Source: JAIQFL01 sp035295745 (GTDB taxonomy: Bacteria; Acidobacteriota; Terriglobia; Bryobacterales; Bryobacteraceae). From it: a stretch of DNA of 64,000 nucleotides. Shown piece by piece: positions 33,896 through 42,492 of this stretch. Both the position numbers and the translations under genes were made by a program. Where the stretch lies: the NCBI GenBank assembly GCA_035295745.1, contig DATGIL010000076.1, positions 62,001 through 126,000 on the forward strand, given 5' to 3'. Positions within the stretch are counted from its first letter, which is position 1; every line of letters begins with the position of its first letter. The notes beneath the pieces were generated by a model. The model worked only from the letters and a program-made list of their open reading frames with translations. It ran no database searches and had not been told where the DNA came from.

Positions 33896-34938
33896 CCCCG
33901 AAAGAGAAGTCGAGCGACGAGAATCCTCGCGAGCCGGTGGATCGGGAACGGTGGCCGATAATCGACTATCTGGATGCCGAGCCGTACTGCTTCGACTTCT
34001 TCCAGGCGGTACGTCTGTTGACCCGCATGGCCTCGAGTCGCGACGTGGTGGGGCGCTTCAGCAATCCGAACTCGGAGGTACTGCGCTTCGGCGCGCACTC
34101 TTCGGTCGCTTTTCCGGCGAGCCACATTCAGGAGTTGGAGCGGCCACCAGGAAAGCCCGCACAGATGCGGGTGAATTTTATGGGGCTCACCGGACCTTCG
34201 GGAGTCCTGCCGTTGGTCTACAGCGAGATGGTGCTGGGACGGTTGCGGGTCCGCGATCGCACGATGCGGGATTTCTACGACCTGTTCAATCACCGCATGA
34301 TCTCGCTGTTCTATCAGGCGTGGGAGAAGTACCGGTTCACGGTCCCTTACGAGCGCGGTGAGTACGATCAGTTTTCGCACCATGTGCTGGGGCTTTTAGG
34401 CCTGGGCACTCCGGGATTGCGAGACCGGCAGGACGTTCTCGACGATTCGCTCTTGTTCTACAGCGGGCTGCTCTCCTTGCACCCGCGCTCGGCTACCGCG
34501 CTGCGCCAGGTGCTGTCGGACTATTTCGACGTGGATGTGGAAGTGGAGCAGTTTGTGGGCGCCTGGTACCCGGTGGAAGAGGATTCGCAATGTTCCTTGA
34601 GCGAGTCCATGGACTATTCGGAGAGGCTGGGATACGGAGCGGTGGTGGGCGATGAGATTTGGGATCAGCAGTCGCGGATCCGGATCCAACTCGGCCCCTT
34701 GGGCTTGGATCGGTACATGGAGTTTCTTCCCGGCGGCGATGCCTACCGGCACATTCGGGCACTGGCGCGATTCTACGCCGGGAAGGAGTACGATGTGGAG
34801 ATTCAGCTCATTTTGAAACGGAGGGAGGTACCGGTTTGCGAGTTGAAGGACGAACCGGGGCCGCAGTTGGGGTGGACCTCCTGGGTGAAAAGTGCGCCGT
34901 TCTCGCGTGATCCGGGCGACGCGATTTTAGAGCTGTAA
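33859..34938 (+). CDS. tssG: type VI secretion baseplate protein TssG
   Basis: A 359-aa VasB/ImpH protein. Recognised parts: YCFDFFQAVRLLTRM, LRFGAHSSVAFPASHIQEL, VNFMGLTGPSGVLPLVYSEM, DFYDLFNHRMISLFYQAWEK, and LLSLHPRSATALRQVLSDYF. It pairs with TssF in the baseplate. The ATG at 33859 lies inside tssF, a strong translational coupling. Confidence 0.95.
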   Translation: MAAAFGTEDIAVTPKEKSSDENPREPVDRERWPIIDYLDAEPYCFDFFQAVRLLTRMASSRDVVGRFSNPNSEVLRFGAHSSVAFPASHIQELERPPGKPAQMRVNFMGLTGPSGVLPLVYSEMVLGRLRVRDRTMRDFYDLFNHRMISLFYQAWEKYRFTVPYERGEYDQFSHHVLGLLGLGTPGLRDRQDVLDDSLLFYSGLLSLHPRSATALRQVLSDYFDVDVEVEQFVGAWYPVEEDSQCSLSESMDYSERLGYGAVVGDEIWDQQSRIRIQLGPLGLDRYMEFLPGGDAYRHIRALARFYAGKEYDVEIQLILKRREVPVCELKDEPGPQLGWTSWVKSAPFSRDPGDAILEL

Positions 34939-34968
34939 GCAGTGTTCCAGATTTAGGGAGGATTTCAT

Positions 34969-37722
34969 ATGGCAGTGGATTTATTCAAACCATTAGTCAA
35001 GCGACTGAATACGACCACACGTAAAGCGATGGAGGATGCCGCCGGTCTTTGTAACGCGCGCACCAACTACGACATCGATGTCGAACACTTCCTGTTCAAG
35101 ATCATCGAGTCGACGGAGTCGGATTTCAGCCGCATCATGAAGCAGTTTGGCGTCGATCGAGCGCGCCTGGCAGGTGAATTGACGCGCGCTTTGGACGGAA
35201 AGAAGCGCGGCAACTCCGGGGCTATGAATTACACGCCGGCGCTCATCCGCATGTTCAGCGAGGCGTGGTCGTTCGGCTCTTTGGAATATAACTCCGCGCA
35301 AATCCGCTCGGGATTTATCGCGCTCGCGCTAGTGTCCGATGTGGAACTTTCGCGGATGGTCCGGGATATCAGTCGGGAACTTCCCAAGATCGAGCTGGAG
35401 GCTCTTCGCAAACTACTGCCGGCAATCATGTCGGACTCCCAGGAGACTGTGCTGGAGGCCTCTACTGCGGCGGGTGCTTCTGCCCCTGGCGCCGGGCCTA
35501 AGATGGGAGGAAAGACTCCGAACCTCGACCAGTACACGGTGAATCTCACCGAGAATGCGAAGAAGGGCAAGATCGATGCGGTACTGGGACGTGATTTCGA
35601 GATCCGGCAGATCATCGACATCCTGACGCGCCGCCGCCAGAATAATCCCATCCTGACGGGTGAAGCGGGCGTCGGAAAGACCGCGGTGGTGGAAGGTTTT
35701 GCCATGCGGATTGTGCAGGGTGACGTCCCGGATGTGCTGAAGCATGTCACCCTCCGGACACTCGATCTTGCTCTTCTGCAGGCCGGTGCAGGCATCAAGG
35801 GCGAATTCGAAAATCGACTGAAAGGGTTGGTCGACGAGGTCAAGGCGTCGGTCACGCCCATCATTCTCTTCATTGACGAAGCGCACACCATGATCGGTGC
35901 GGGAGGCGCGGCGGGGCAGAACGACGCGGCTAATATCCTGAAACCCGCTCTGGCGCGCGGTGAATTGCGCACCATCGCGGCCACCACGTGGTCGGAATAC
36001 AAGAAGTACTTCGAAAAGGACCCGGCCCTGGCGCGGCGCTTCCAGGTGGTCAAAGTGGAAGAGCCCACCGAAGCCAATTGCCAGTTGATGATGCGCGGCG
36101 TGGCGCCGATGCTGGAGAAGCACCACAACGTGCGGATTTTGGACGAAGGGTTGGCTGCGGCAGTGAAGCTCTCGCACCGGTATCTGGCCGACCGGCAGCT
36201 TCCGGACAAAGCGGTGAGCGTGCTGGATACGGCGTGTGCGCGACTGGCGCTGGGACAAAATGCCACACCGCCGGCGATTGAGGATGCCCATCGCGAAATC
36301 GACGATTGCGCGGTACAGTTGCGCATTCTGGAGCGGGAAGCGGCACTCGGCGCCGAACACTCCGATCGGATTACTTCGGTGGGCGCACAGAGAAAGGCGG
36401 CCGAGGAGCGCCTGGCGGGGCTCCAGGAGCGCTGGGAGAAGGAGCGCGATTTAGTCAATCGGATCCGCGAAATTCGAACCAAGATTGAGGAGACAGTGGC
36501 TCCTCCCGCTGCCGGTGCGCCGGCAGCTCAGACCGCGCCTGTTTCGCAAGCGGCGGCCGCGGCGCCGACGGCTTCAGCGGCTCCCGTGCCCGCGCCAGCT
36601 CCTGTGGCCCCGGCGGCGCCCCCTGTTCCGGTAGACGTCAACGAGTTGCGCAGTCAACTGACCCAGTTGAATACCGAGCTGGAACAACTGCAGGGTGAGA
36701 CTCCGCTGATGCGGATTTGCGTAGACGCGAACATCGTGGGCGACGTGGTTTCGGGGTGGACGGGCATTCCCATCGGCAAAATGCTGAAGGATGAGGTCGA
36801 GACCGTACTGCACCTCGAGACTCATCTCAAGAAGCGCGTGATTGGCCAGGACCACGCATTGGGAATGATCAGCGAACGAATCCGTACCTCAAAGGCGAGC
36901 CTGGAGGATCCCAGTAAGCCGATTGGCACCTTCCTCCTGGTGGGGCCGAGCGGTGTCGGAAAGACCGAGACCGCGCTCACCCTGGCCGACATGATGTACG
37001 GTGGCGAGCGGAACATGATCACCATCAACATGTCGGAATTCCAGGAGGCCCACACGGTTTCGACCTTGAAGGGCTCGCCTCCGGGATATGTGGGGTATGG
37101 CGAAGGCGGTGTCCTGACGGAGGCGGTGCGGCGCCGTCCTTACTCGGTGGTGTTGCTGGACGAGGTGGAGAAGGCCCATCCCGACGTGTTGGAGCTGTTC
37201 TTCCAGGTCTTCGACAAAGGCATGATGGAAGACGGCGAGGGCAGGGTAATCGATTTCAAGAATACGATCATCATCCTGACCTCGAACGCTGGTACCGATA
37301 CGTTGATGAAACTGATGGCGGATCCGGAATCCGCTCCGGGACCTGAAGGACTGGTGAAGGCCCTGAAGCCGGAATTGAACAAGATCTTCAAGCCGGCATT
37401 CCTGGGCCGCCTGGTGATCATCCCCTACTTCCCGGTGCGGGACGAAGCGCTGAAAATGATCGTCCGGCTGAAGCTGGCCAAGATCCAACGCAGGCTGCAC
37501 GAAACCCACAAGATCGCGCTGACGCACGACGATCAGCTTGTGGAAGAGGTTGCCAAGCGCTGCACCGAGCTGGAAAGCGGGGCACGCAATGTGGACAACA
37601 TCCTGACCAATACCCTGCTTCCCGAGGTTTCGCGGCAGATTCTGGCCAAGCTGGCGGAGGGTCTAAAACTCGCTCCGATCCACGTTTCAGTCGGAAGTGA
37701 CGGCGAATTCGTATATCAATAG
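34969..37722 (+). CDS. clpV: type VI secretion AAA+ ATPase ClpV (TssH) with Ala/Pro linker in the middle domain
   Basis: A 917-aa double-AAA+ disaggregase that recycles contracted TssBC sheath. An N-terminal Clp-N domain precedes AAA1 with Walker A GEAGVGKT (231-238) and Walker B (IILFIDEAHTM), and AAA2 with Walker A GPSGVGKT (659-666) and Walker B (SVVLLDEVEKAHPDVL). Between them the coiled-coil middle region is interrupted by an Ala/Pro-rich stretch at about residues 507-556 that looks disordered. Fifteen of the terminal residues fit the normal C-terminal domain. ATG follows GGGAGG. Confidence 0.95.
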   Translation: MAVDLFKPLVKRLNTTTRKAMEDAAGLCNARTNYDIDVEHFLFKIIESTESDFSRIMKQFGVDRARLAGELTRALDGKKRGNSGAMNYTPALIRMFSEAWSFGSLEYNSAQIRSGFIALALVSDVELSRMVRDISRELPKIELEALRKLLPAIMSDSQETVLEASTAAGASAPGAGPKMGGKTPNLDQYTVNLTENAKKGKIDAVLGRDFEIRQIIDILTRRRQNNPILTGEAGVGKTAVVEGFAMRIVQGDVPDVLKHVTLRTLDLALLQAGAGIKGEFENRLKGLVDEVKASVTPIILFIDEAHTMIGAGGAAGQNDAANILKPALARGELRTIAATTWSEYKKYFEKDPALARRFQVVKVEEPTEANCQLMMRGVAPMLEKHHNVRILDEGLAAAVKLSHRYLADRQLPDKAVSVLDTACARLALGQNATPPAIEDAHREIDDCAVQLRILEREAALGAEHSDRITSVGAQRKAAEERLAGLQERWEKERDLVNRIREIRTKIEETVAPPAAGAPAAQTAPVSQAAAAAPTASAAPVPAPAPVAPAAPPVPVDVNELRSQLTQLNTELEQLQGETPLMRICVDANIVGDVVSGWTGIPIGKMLKDEVETVLHLETHLKKRVIGQDHALGMISERIRTSKASLEDPSKPIGTFLLVGPSGVGKTETALTLADMMYGGERNMITINMSEFQEAHTVSTLKGSPPGYVGYGEGGVLTEAVRRRPYSVVLLDEVEKAHPDVLELFFQVFDKGMMEDGEGRVIDFKNTIIILTSNAGTDTLMKLMADPESAPGPEGLVKALKPELNKIFKPAFLGRLVIIPYFPVRDEALKMIVRLKLAKIQRRLHETHKIALTHDDQLVEEVAKRCTELESGARNVDNILTNTLLPEVSRQILAKLAEGLKLAPIHVSVGSDGEFVYQ

Positions 37723-37742
37723 GGAAGTAAGACGCGAAGTCA

Positions 37743-37801
37743 GGCGCCGGAGCGAATTGAGGGGCGTGTTCAGGCAGGAAAACGGGCACGCCCCCGGCGC
37801 C
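37743..37801 (+). promoter_or_regulatory. nested hairpin in the clpV-vgrG gap
   Basis: Outer arms GGCGCCG (37743-37749) / CGGCGCC (37795-37801) enclose inner arms GGGGCGTG (37761-37768) / CACGCCCC (37787-37794). The 3' arms are directly adjacent, so they could stack into a 15-bp helix interrupted only on the 5' side by 11 nt. It lies 31 nt before the vgrG ATG. It may attenuate transcription or control vgrG translation. Confidence 0.5.
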
Positions 37802-37832
37802 AGGTGGCTGGAAAGCAAACGGGTGAGGGAAT

Positions 37833-39737
37833 ATGTGGGAGCAGACTGATCGACCGTACCAATTGACCACTCCTCTCGGCAAGGACGTCCTGCTGGTGAG
37901 AAAGTTTACCGGGCGGGAATCCGTATCGGAGTTGTTTCACTTTGAGTTCGATGTGGTTTCCGAGGTGCAAACCGATGTTTCGTTCGACGCGCTGATGGGC
38001 CAGAAAGTAACCCTGTCCATCAATCGCGAAACAGGCAAACGATACATCAACGGGATTGTGAGGCGTGTCAAACAAGGCGGGCGCGACCTGGTATTTAAGA
38101 CCTACCGCCTGGAAGTGGTACCGTCATTCTGGCTGCTGACCAAAAATCGCACCAGCAAGCTGTTCCAGCAGATGACCATCCCGGACATCCTCAAGAAGGT
38201 ATTGACGGGGTTGGATGTTTCCTACGAATTGCAAGGCGACTGGAAGATCCGGGAGTACGTGTGCCAGTACCAGGAGAGCGACTTTCATTTCGCATGCCGC
38301 CTGATGGAGGAGTGCGGAATCTTCTACTTCTTCAAACACTCCGCGGGCGGGCACCAGATGGTGCTGGCGAACACGCCGGGATCGCATCCGGACGTTCCCT
38401 TCGACTCGACCGCCATCTACGAAGAGCTGACCAATCTGTTCGAGTTGGATGAGGACCGGATTTTCGTCTGGTCGAAGGGTCAGGAGGTGCGCTCGCCAAA
38501 GGCCACCGTGTGGGACGAGCATTTTCAGTTGCCCTATAAACACCTGAACGCCGACAAATCGATCATGGACACGGTGCAGGTGGGCAAGACTTCCCACAAG
38601 CTCAAGGCGGGCAGCACCGATGCCATGGAGCTTTACGAGTTTCCAGGAGAATACTCGCGCCACTTCGACGGCATCAACAAGTCGGGCGGCGATCAGTCGG
38701 ACCATCTGCAGTGGCCCTTTACCGAGAATTCGCGGATCGTGGATATCCGTATGCAACAGGAGGCAGTGGGAGGCCTGTCGTGCGAGGGGCAGAGCGTGAA
38801 TTCGGCGTTCACCGCGGGACACACCTTTCAGCTTTCCAAGCACTTTTCGGATGACAGCAAGTACGTGCTCACGTCCGTAGAACATGACGGCAGGCAGCCG
38901 CTGCGCGCGGGGGAGGCAGCGTACGAATACACCAACACCTTCGCCTGTATCCCGTTCGCGCTGCCGTACCGGCCACAGCGCGTGACTCCGATTCCGTCCA
39001 TCCGGGGCGTGCAGTTGGCGACGGTAGTGGGGCCTCCGGGCGAGGAGATCTTTCCGGATAAGTACAGCCGCGTCAAGGTGCAGTTCCATTGGGACCGCGA
39101 AGGCAAGAACGATCTCGACAGCTCCTGCTGGATTCGTGTGGCCACCAGTTGGGCCGGCAAGCAGTGGGGCACCATTCACATTCCGCGCATTGGCCAGGAA
39201 GTGGTGGTGGCGTTCGAGGAGGGCGATGTTGACCATCCGATCATCGTGGGAAGCGTGTACAATGCCGACATGATGCCGCCCTACTCTCTGCCCGAAAATA
39301 AGACGCAGAGCGGCATGAAGAGCCGCAGCTCCAAACAGGGGACTCCCGACAATTACAACGAGATCCGCATCGAGGATAAAAAGGGGAGCGAGGAGATTCT
39401 GGTTCACGCCGAAAAAGATTTGACGGTGGAGGTGGAGCACAATCGGACCACCACCGTGGGCTTCGGCAAGCCTCCGATGACCCCTGGCGACGATTCGCTC
39501 CATGTCATGAACAACCTGACGGAGAAGATCGAGAATGCGCAGAGCACCGAGGCGGTAACGAAGATCACCATTAAATGCGGGCAGAGCACGATTGTCATGG
39601 ATCCGACCAGCATCACCATATCTTCGGTGATGATCAAGATCGATGCACAGGCTACACTAGATGAACACGCGATGATGACAACCATCAAGTCCGACGCGAT
39701 TACCACCATCAAGGGCGCGATGGTCATGATCAACTAG
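37833..39737 (+). CDS. vgrG: type VI secretion spike protein VgrG (TssI)
   Basis: A 634-aa spike. The gp27-like part starts QLTTPLGKDVLLVRKFTGRE and contains LFHFEFDVVSE and the late-control motif YVCQYQESDFHFACRLMEE (read as two parts). The gp5 OB-like part (QLATVVGPPGEEIFPDKYS ... VKVQFHWDRE) and SCWIRVATSWAGKQWGT, IPRIGQEVVVAFEEGD follow. The chain ends in a beta-helical needle rich in Thr/Ile/Met with no extra effector domain. GAGGG precedes the ATG. It stands immediately before the DUF6931-like and PAAR genes, the usual place for cargo or adaptor genes. Confidence 0.95.
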   Translation: MWEQTDRPYQLTTPLGKDVLLVRKFTGRESVSELFHFEFDVVSEVQTDVSFDALMGQKVTLSINRETGKRYINGIVRRVKQGGRDLVFKTYRLEVVPSFWLLTKNRTSKLFQQMTIPDILKKVLTGLDVSYELQGDWKIREYVCQYQESDFHFACRLMEECGIFYFFKHSAGGHQMVLANTPGSHPDVPFDSTAIYEELTNLFELDEDRIFVWSKGQEVRSPKATVWDEHFQLPYKHLNADKSIMDTVQVGKTSHKLKAGSTDAMELYEFPGEYSRHFDGINKSGGDQSDHLQWPFTENSRIVDIRMQQEAVGGLSCEGQSVNSAFTAGHTFQLSKHFSDDSKYVLTSVEHDGRQPLRAGEAAYEYTNTFACIPFALPYRPQRVTPIPSIRGVQLATVVGPPGEEIFPDKYSRVKVQFHWDREGKNDLDSSCWIRVATSWAGKQWGTIHIPRIGQEVVVAFEEGDVDHPIIVGSVYNADMMPPYSLPENKTQSGMKSRSSKQGTPDNYNEIRIEDKKGSEEILVHAEKDLTVEVEHNRTTTVGFGKPPMTPGDDSLHVMNNLTEKIENAQSTEAVTKITIKCGQSTIVMDPTSITISSVMIKIDAQATLDEHAMMTTIKSDAITTIKGAMVMIN

Positions 39738-39738
39738 T

Positions 39739-40320
39739 ATGGATAGCGCAGTGCAAGCAAATTCCCCGACGGAGTCCGTCGCCACAGTCGCCGAACTGGG
39801 CGAAGAGGCCATGGCTCTGATGAAGCCGGAGATGCATCCATTGGACTTCGTCGCAAAGCTGATGGAAAAACAGCTCTACCCGGACGCGGTGCGATTTGTG
39901 GCGCATGCGTTACCAAAGCGTGAGGCGGTTTGGTGGGCGTGGATGTCGGCGCGGCGGGCTGCGGGCGAGAGTCCACCGCCCAAGATCAAACGATCGTTGG
40001 AAGCGACGGAGAAGTGGATCGCGCAACCCACGGATGAGAATCGGCGAGCTGCCAAAGATGCTGCCGATGCCGCTCCGGTCGGGACGGGGGCTGGATGCGC
40101 CGGATTGGCTGCATTCTTTGCGGGGGACAGCCTGGCGCCTCCTGACTGTCCGCCCGTGGCGCCCGGACCTTATCTCACGGCAAAGGCGGTATCCGGGGCT
40201 GTGGTGTTCGCGGCCATGAGCGGGGATCCACGGCAAGCCCCGGAGAAGTTCAAAAGCTTTGTAGCGCAAGGCGTGGACGTGACCAAGCGCATTAAATTGT
40301 GGGAAGGAAAGCAGGGCTGA
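39739..40320 (+). CDS. DUF6931-like protein of the VgrG-PAAR module
   Basis: A 193-aa protein without a signal peptide, beginning 1 bp after the vgrG stop. It is helical, with HPLDFVAKLMEKQLYPDAVRF and PKREAVWWAWMSARRAAGE near the N-terminus, and an Ala/Gly-rich hydrophobic stretch (AGCAGLAAFFAGDSL) in the middle. Similar proteins (DUF6931) are encoded beside T6SS genes; the name is from memory and moderately certain. Position between vgrG and PAAR suggests an adaptor, chaperone or effector. No immunity-like partner was identified. Confidence 0.75.
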   Translation: MDSAVQANSPTESVATVAELGEEAMALMKPEMHPLDFVAKLMEKQLYPDAVRFVAHALPKREAVWWAWMSARRAAGESPPPKIKRSLEATEKWIAQPTDENRRAAKDAADAAPVGTGAGCAGLAAFFAGDSLAPPDCPPVAPGPYLTAKAVSGAVVFAAMSGDPRQAPEKFKSFVAQGVDVTKRIKLWEGKQG

Positions 40321-40321
40321 T

Positions 40322-40612
40322 ATGGGAATGCCTGCGGCGAGAATTGGGGATATGCACACCTGTCCGATGGTGACGGGCGTAGTGCCACACGTCGGTGGGC
40401 CGATCTTACCTCCTTGCGCCGTGACGGTCTTGATCGGCAACATACCGGCTGCCCGGATTGGCGACATGGCGACCTGCGTGGGCCCTCCGGACGTGATTGC
40501 GCTGGCGTCGTTCACCGTGATCACCGCGGGCAGCCCCCAGGCACGCATCGGGGATATGACCGTCCACGGCGGCGTGATCGTGATGGGCCTGCCTACCGTA
40601 CTGGTGGGCTGA
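40322..40612 (+). CDS. PAAR domain spike-tip protein
   Basis: A 96-aa stand-alone PAAR protein: MPAARIGDMHTCPM at the start, PILPPCAVTVLIGNIPAARIGDMATC in the middle (shown here in two recognisable repeats), and HGGVIVMGLPTVLVG at the end. His and Cys residues would bind the single metal at the tip. It sharpens the VgrG spike and has no C-terminal toxin. One bp separates it from the DUF6931-like stop. Confidence 0.93.
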   Translation: MGMPAARIGDMHTCPMVTGVVPHVGGPILPPCAVTVLIGNIPAARIGDMATCVGPPDVIALASFTVITAGSPQARIGDMTVHGGVIVMGLPTVLVG

Positions 40613-40619
40613 GGACTGC

Positions 40620-41393
40620 ATGAAGCGGCGTCAATTCGTCAGCGGAGTGGCCGCCGCGGGGCTGGCCAATGCGATGGCAGCGGAACCCGCAAATCCCGCG
40701 ATATTCGAACTACATTACTTCTACATGCAGAGCGGCTCGCAGGTGGATCGCACGACGCAGTATCTCAGCAACGTGCTCCTGCCGGCGGCGCAGCGTTTGG
40801 GAATGGGCCCGATGGGCTTTTTCAGCCCCGTGGTCGGTGAGCGGAGCCCGTACATTCTGTGCCTCGAGACCTATTCTTCCCTGGCGCAGATGGAGACGCT
40901 GCCGAAGAAGTTCGCAGACGACAAGGAGTTTCTCAAGGGCTGGGACGCGTATAACAACATCCAGGACCCGCCTTACGTCCGCATGGAGAGCACGCTGCTG
41001 CGGGCTTTTGAGAGCATGCCTTCGATCGAAACGCGATCGGCCGACGCCCGGAGGGCGGCCCGCATTTTCGAGATGCGCACCTACGAGTCGGTGAATGAAA
41101 AGGCTTCGATGCGCAAGGTTCAGATGTTCGGCAATGGCGAGATCGGAATTTTCCGTCGCCTGGGGATGACTCCGGTGTTCTTCGCGCAGACCGTCGTGGG
41201 TCGCAATCTGCCGAGTCTGACCTACATGCTGGCCTTCGACGATCTCGCCGCGCGCGAGCGTCTGTGGCGCGAGTTCGGAGCGGACCCGGAGTGGCAGAAA
41301 CTGCGCGCCCAACCGGGACTCAGCGACGCCGAGATCGTCAGCAACATTACGAACACGATCCTGCGCCCGCTGCCTTTCTCGCAGGTGCGATAG
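40620..41393 (+). CDS. NIPSNAP family protein with Tat signal
   Basis: A 257-aa protein with a twin-arginine-like signal (MKRRQFVSGVAAAGLANAMA). Two NIPSNAP (dimeric alpha/beta barrel) repeats follow: IFELHYFYMQSGSQVDR and, after residue 140, IFEMRTYESVNEKASMRK, each ending in a hydrophobic barrel strand. The fold is clear but the function of bacterial exported NIPSNAP proteins is unknown. It starts 7 bp after PAAR and could be co-transcribed with the T6SS; a role in secretion is not shown. Confidence 0.85.
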   Translation: MKRRQFVSGVAAAGLANAMAAEPANPAIFELHYFYMQSGSQVDRTTQYLSNVLLPAAQRLGMGPMGFFSPVVGERSPYILCLETYSSLAQMETLPKKFADDKEFLKGWDAYNNIQDPPYVRMESTLLRAFESMPSIETRSADARRAARIFEMRTYESVNEKASMRKVQMFGNGEIGIFRRLGMTPVFFAQTVVGRNLPSLTYMLAFDDLAARERLWREFGADPEWQKLRAQPGLSDAEIVSNITNTILRPLPFSQVR

Positions 41394-41399
41394 CAACGG

Positions 41400-42284
41400 T
41401 TACGGCTTGTCCGTTTCGACGCGGATATCGGCAACTGCGCCGAATTCCCTGGCGCTGGTGCGATCGTCTTGCACCAAAGTCGGACCGGGAATGTTGGGCT
41501 GGAGCCGAAACAGCCGGTTGGAATAGACAATGCCCGACGCTCTGGGCTGAAACGGGCGCTTCCAGTGCTGCTCCGACGCGATCCAATAGCTGTTCGCCTG
41601 GTTGCCGAATCTGTCGACCTGCAGCGTGTATTGCAACCGGAACTCGGTGCCTTTGCGCAGCAAACGATGCAAAGGCGCGCGTATCGGATCCTCGCCGTAA
41701 TGCAGTTCCTGGGTCGTGTCGCCTTCACAACCGCTGTCCACGACTTTCCCTTCAAGGTACGTCGGGAAGTAAGTCGCTGGGTCGAGGCGTAGTGTGGCTT
41801 GAATGGAGGCGGTGCAGCGGACTTCGTGTTGCGGATCGCGGTCCCGGGATTTGTCGGGTTGAATCTGGAGCGTGATTGACGAGCGGGAGCGCGGTCCCAG
41901 TTTCACGGTCGCGCTCTGGAGAAGCGCGTCCATCCGGAAGGGCGGGTCGGTGGGTTCCTGCCCGGCGCAGCGCGTGTCGGCATCTTCGTTCAATTTGTAG
42001 GGCGCGACACCGTCGCCCCAGGAGAGCACAGCATTGCAACGGCGGCCATCTTTGCGGATCACGGACTCGACGGTCACCGACGGCAGTGGTTGGACCGTCC
42101 GCCCGGCACGATCCACAACGGCGCGCTCTTCGGTGGTGGTCCAGTTCCAGTGGTCCTGGCGCTCCCGATTCTGCGCGAAGGCTTCGCGGGCTTTGGCGAG
42201 CAGTTCCGTGGCGGTCAGGCGCTGTCCCGCCACGGGCTGAACGAAGAGGAGGAGGCATACCGTTGCGAAGAGGCTGGTGGTCAT
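41400..42284 (-). CDS. secreted protein of unknown function
   Basis: A 294-aa protein with a signal peptide (residues 1-20, ending PVAGQ). The mature part starts LTATELLAKAREAFAQNRERQDHWNWTTTEE and then is mostly beta. Two cysteine-containing segments (KDGRRCNAVL, ADTRCAGQ) and a later VRCTAS/SGCEGD pair could form disulfides. No family was recognised with confidence; such proteins are common in acidobacteria. It converges on the NIPSNAP gene with 6 bp between stops, so it is not part of the T6SS cluster. Confidence 0.7.
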   Translation of the reverse strand: MTTSLFATVCLLLFVQPVAGQRLTATELLAKAREAFAQNRERQDHWNWTTTEERAVVDRAGRTVQPLPSVTVESVIRKDGRRCNAVLSWGDGVAPYKLNEDADTRCAGQEPTDPPFRMDALLQSATVKLGPRSRSSITLQIQPDKSRDRDPQHEVRCTASIQATLRLDPATYFPTYLEGKVVDSGCEGDTTQELHYGEDPIRAPLHRLLRKGTEFRLQYTLQVDRFGNQANSYWIASEQHWKRPFQPRASGIVYSNRLFRLQPNIPGPTLVQDDRTSAREFGAVADIRVETDKP

Positions 42285-42440
42285 GCGCGCGACTCTCCCT
42301 AAACAGGATACGCCAGCGTACGTGAGGAGAGACGCAAAACATTGGTTGCGCTTCGGGTGTGGCGCAAAGACTCAGGCGCGACTCCCCGAGTCTGATTATT
42401 TACGCGCTCGTGGAACAGACTCGGGAACCGGAGGACACCG

Positions 42441-42492
42441 CGAAAAGCATCGACAGGAGTGTCGACGCGGCAAACATGAGTGTTTGCGCCAC
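42441..42492 (+). repeat. double-hairpin dispersed repeat, copy D
   Basis: Lead CGAAAAG; hairpin 1 arms GCATCGACA / TGTCGACGC with one A-C mismatch and loop GGAG (42447-42468); hairpin 2 GCAAACA / TGTTTGC with loop TGAG (42470-42487); end GCGCCAC. The last base directly adjoins the stop codon of the minus-strand di-heme cytochrome gene. Confidence 0.82.

Noticed and set aside
35229..36482. 417-aa minus-strand frame
   Set aside because: Antisense of clpV; Ser/Arg-rich shadow without motifs.
38124..39503. 459-aa minus-strand frame
   Set aside because: Antisense of vgrG, no recognisable protein features.
26382..40612. Prophage or extracellular contractile injection system
   Set aside because: TssF, TssG, TssA, ClpV and TagJ are specific to T6SS; no capsid, terminase or tail-fibre genes are present.
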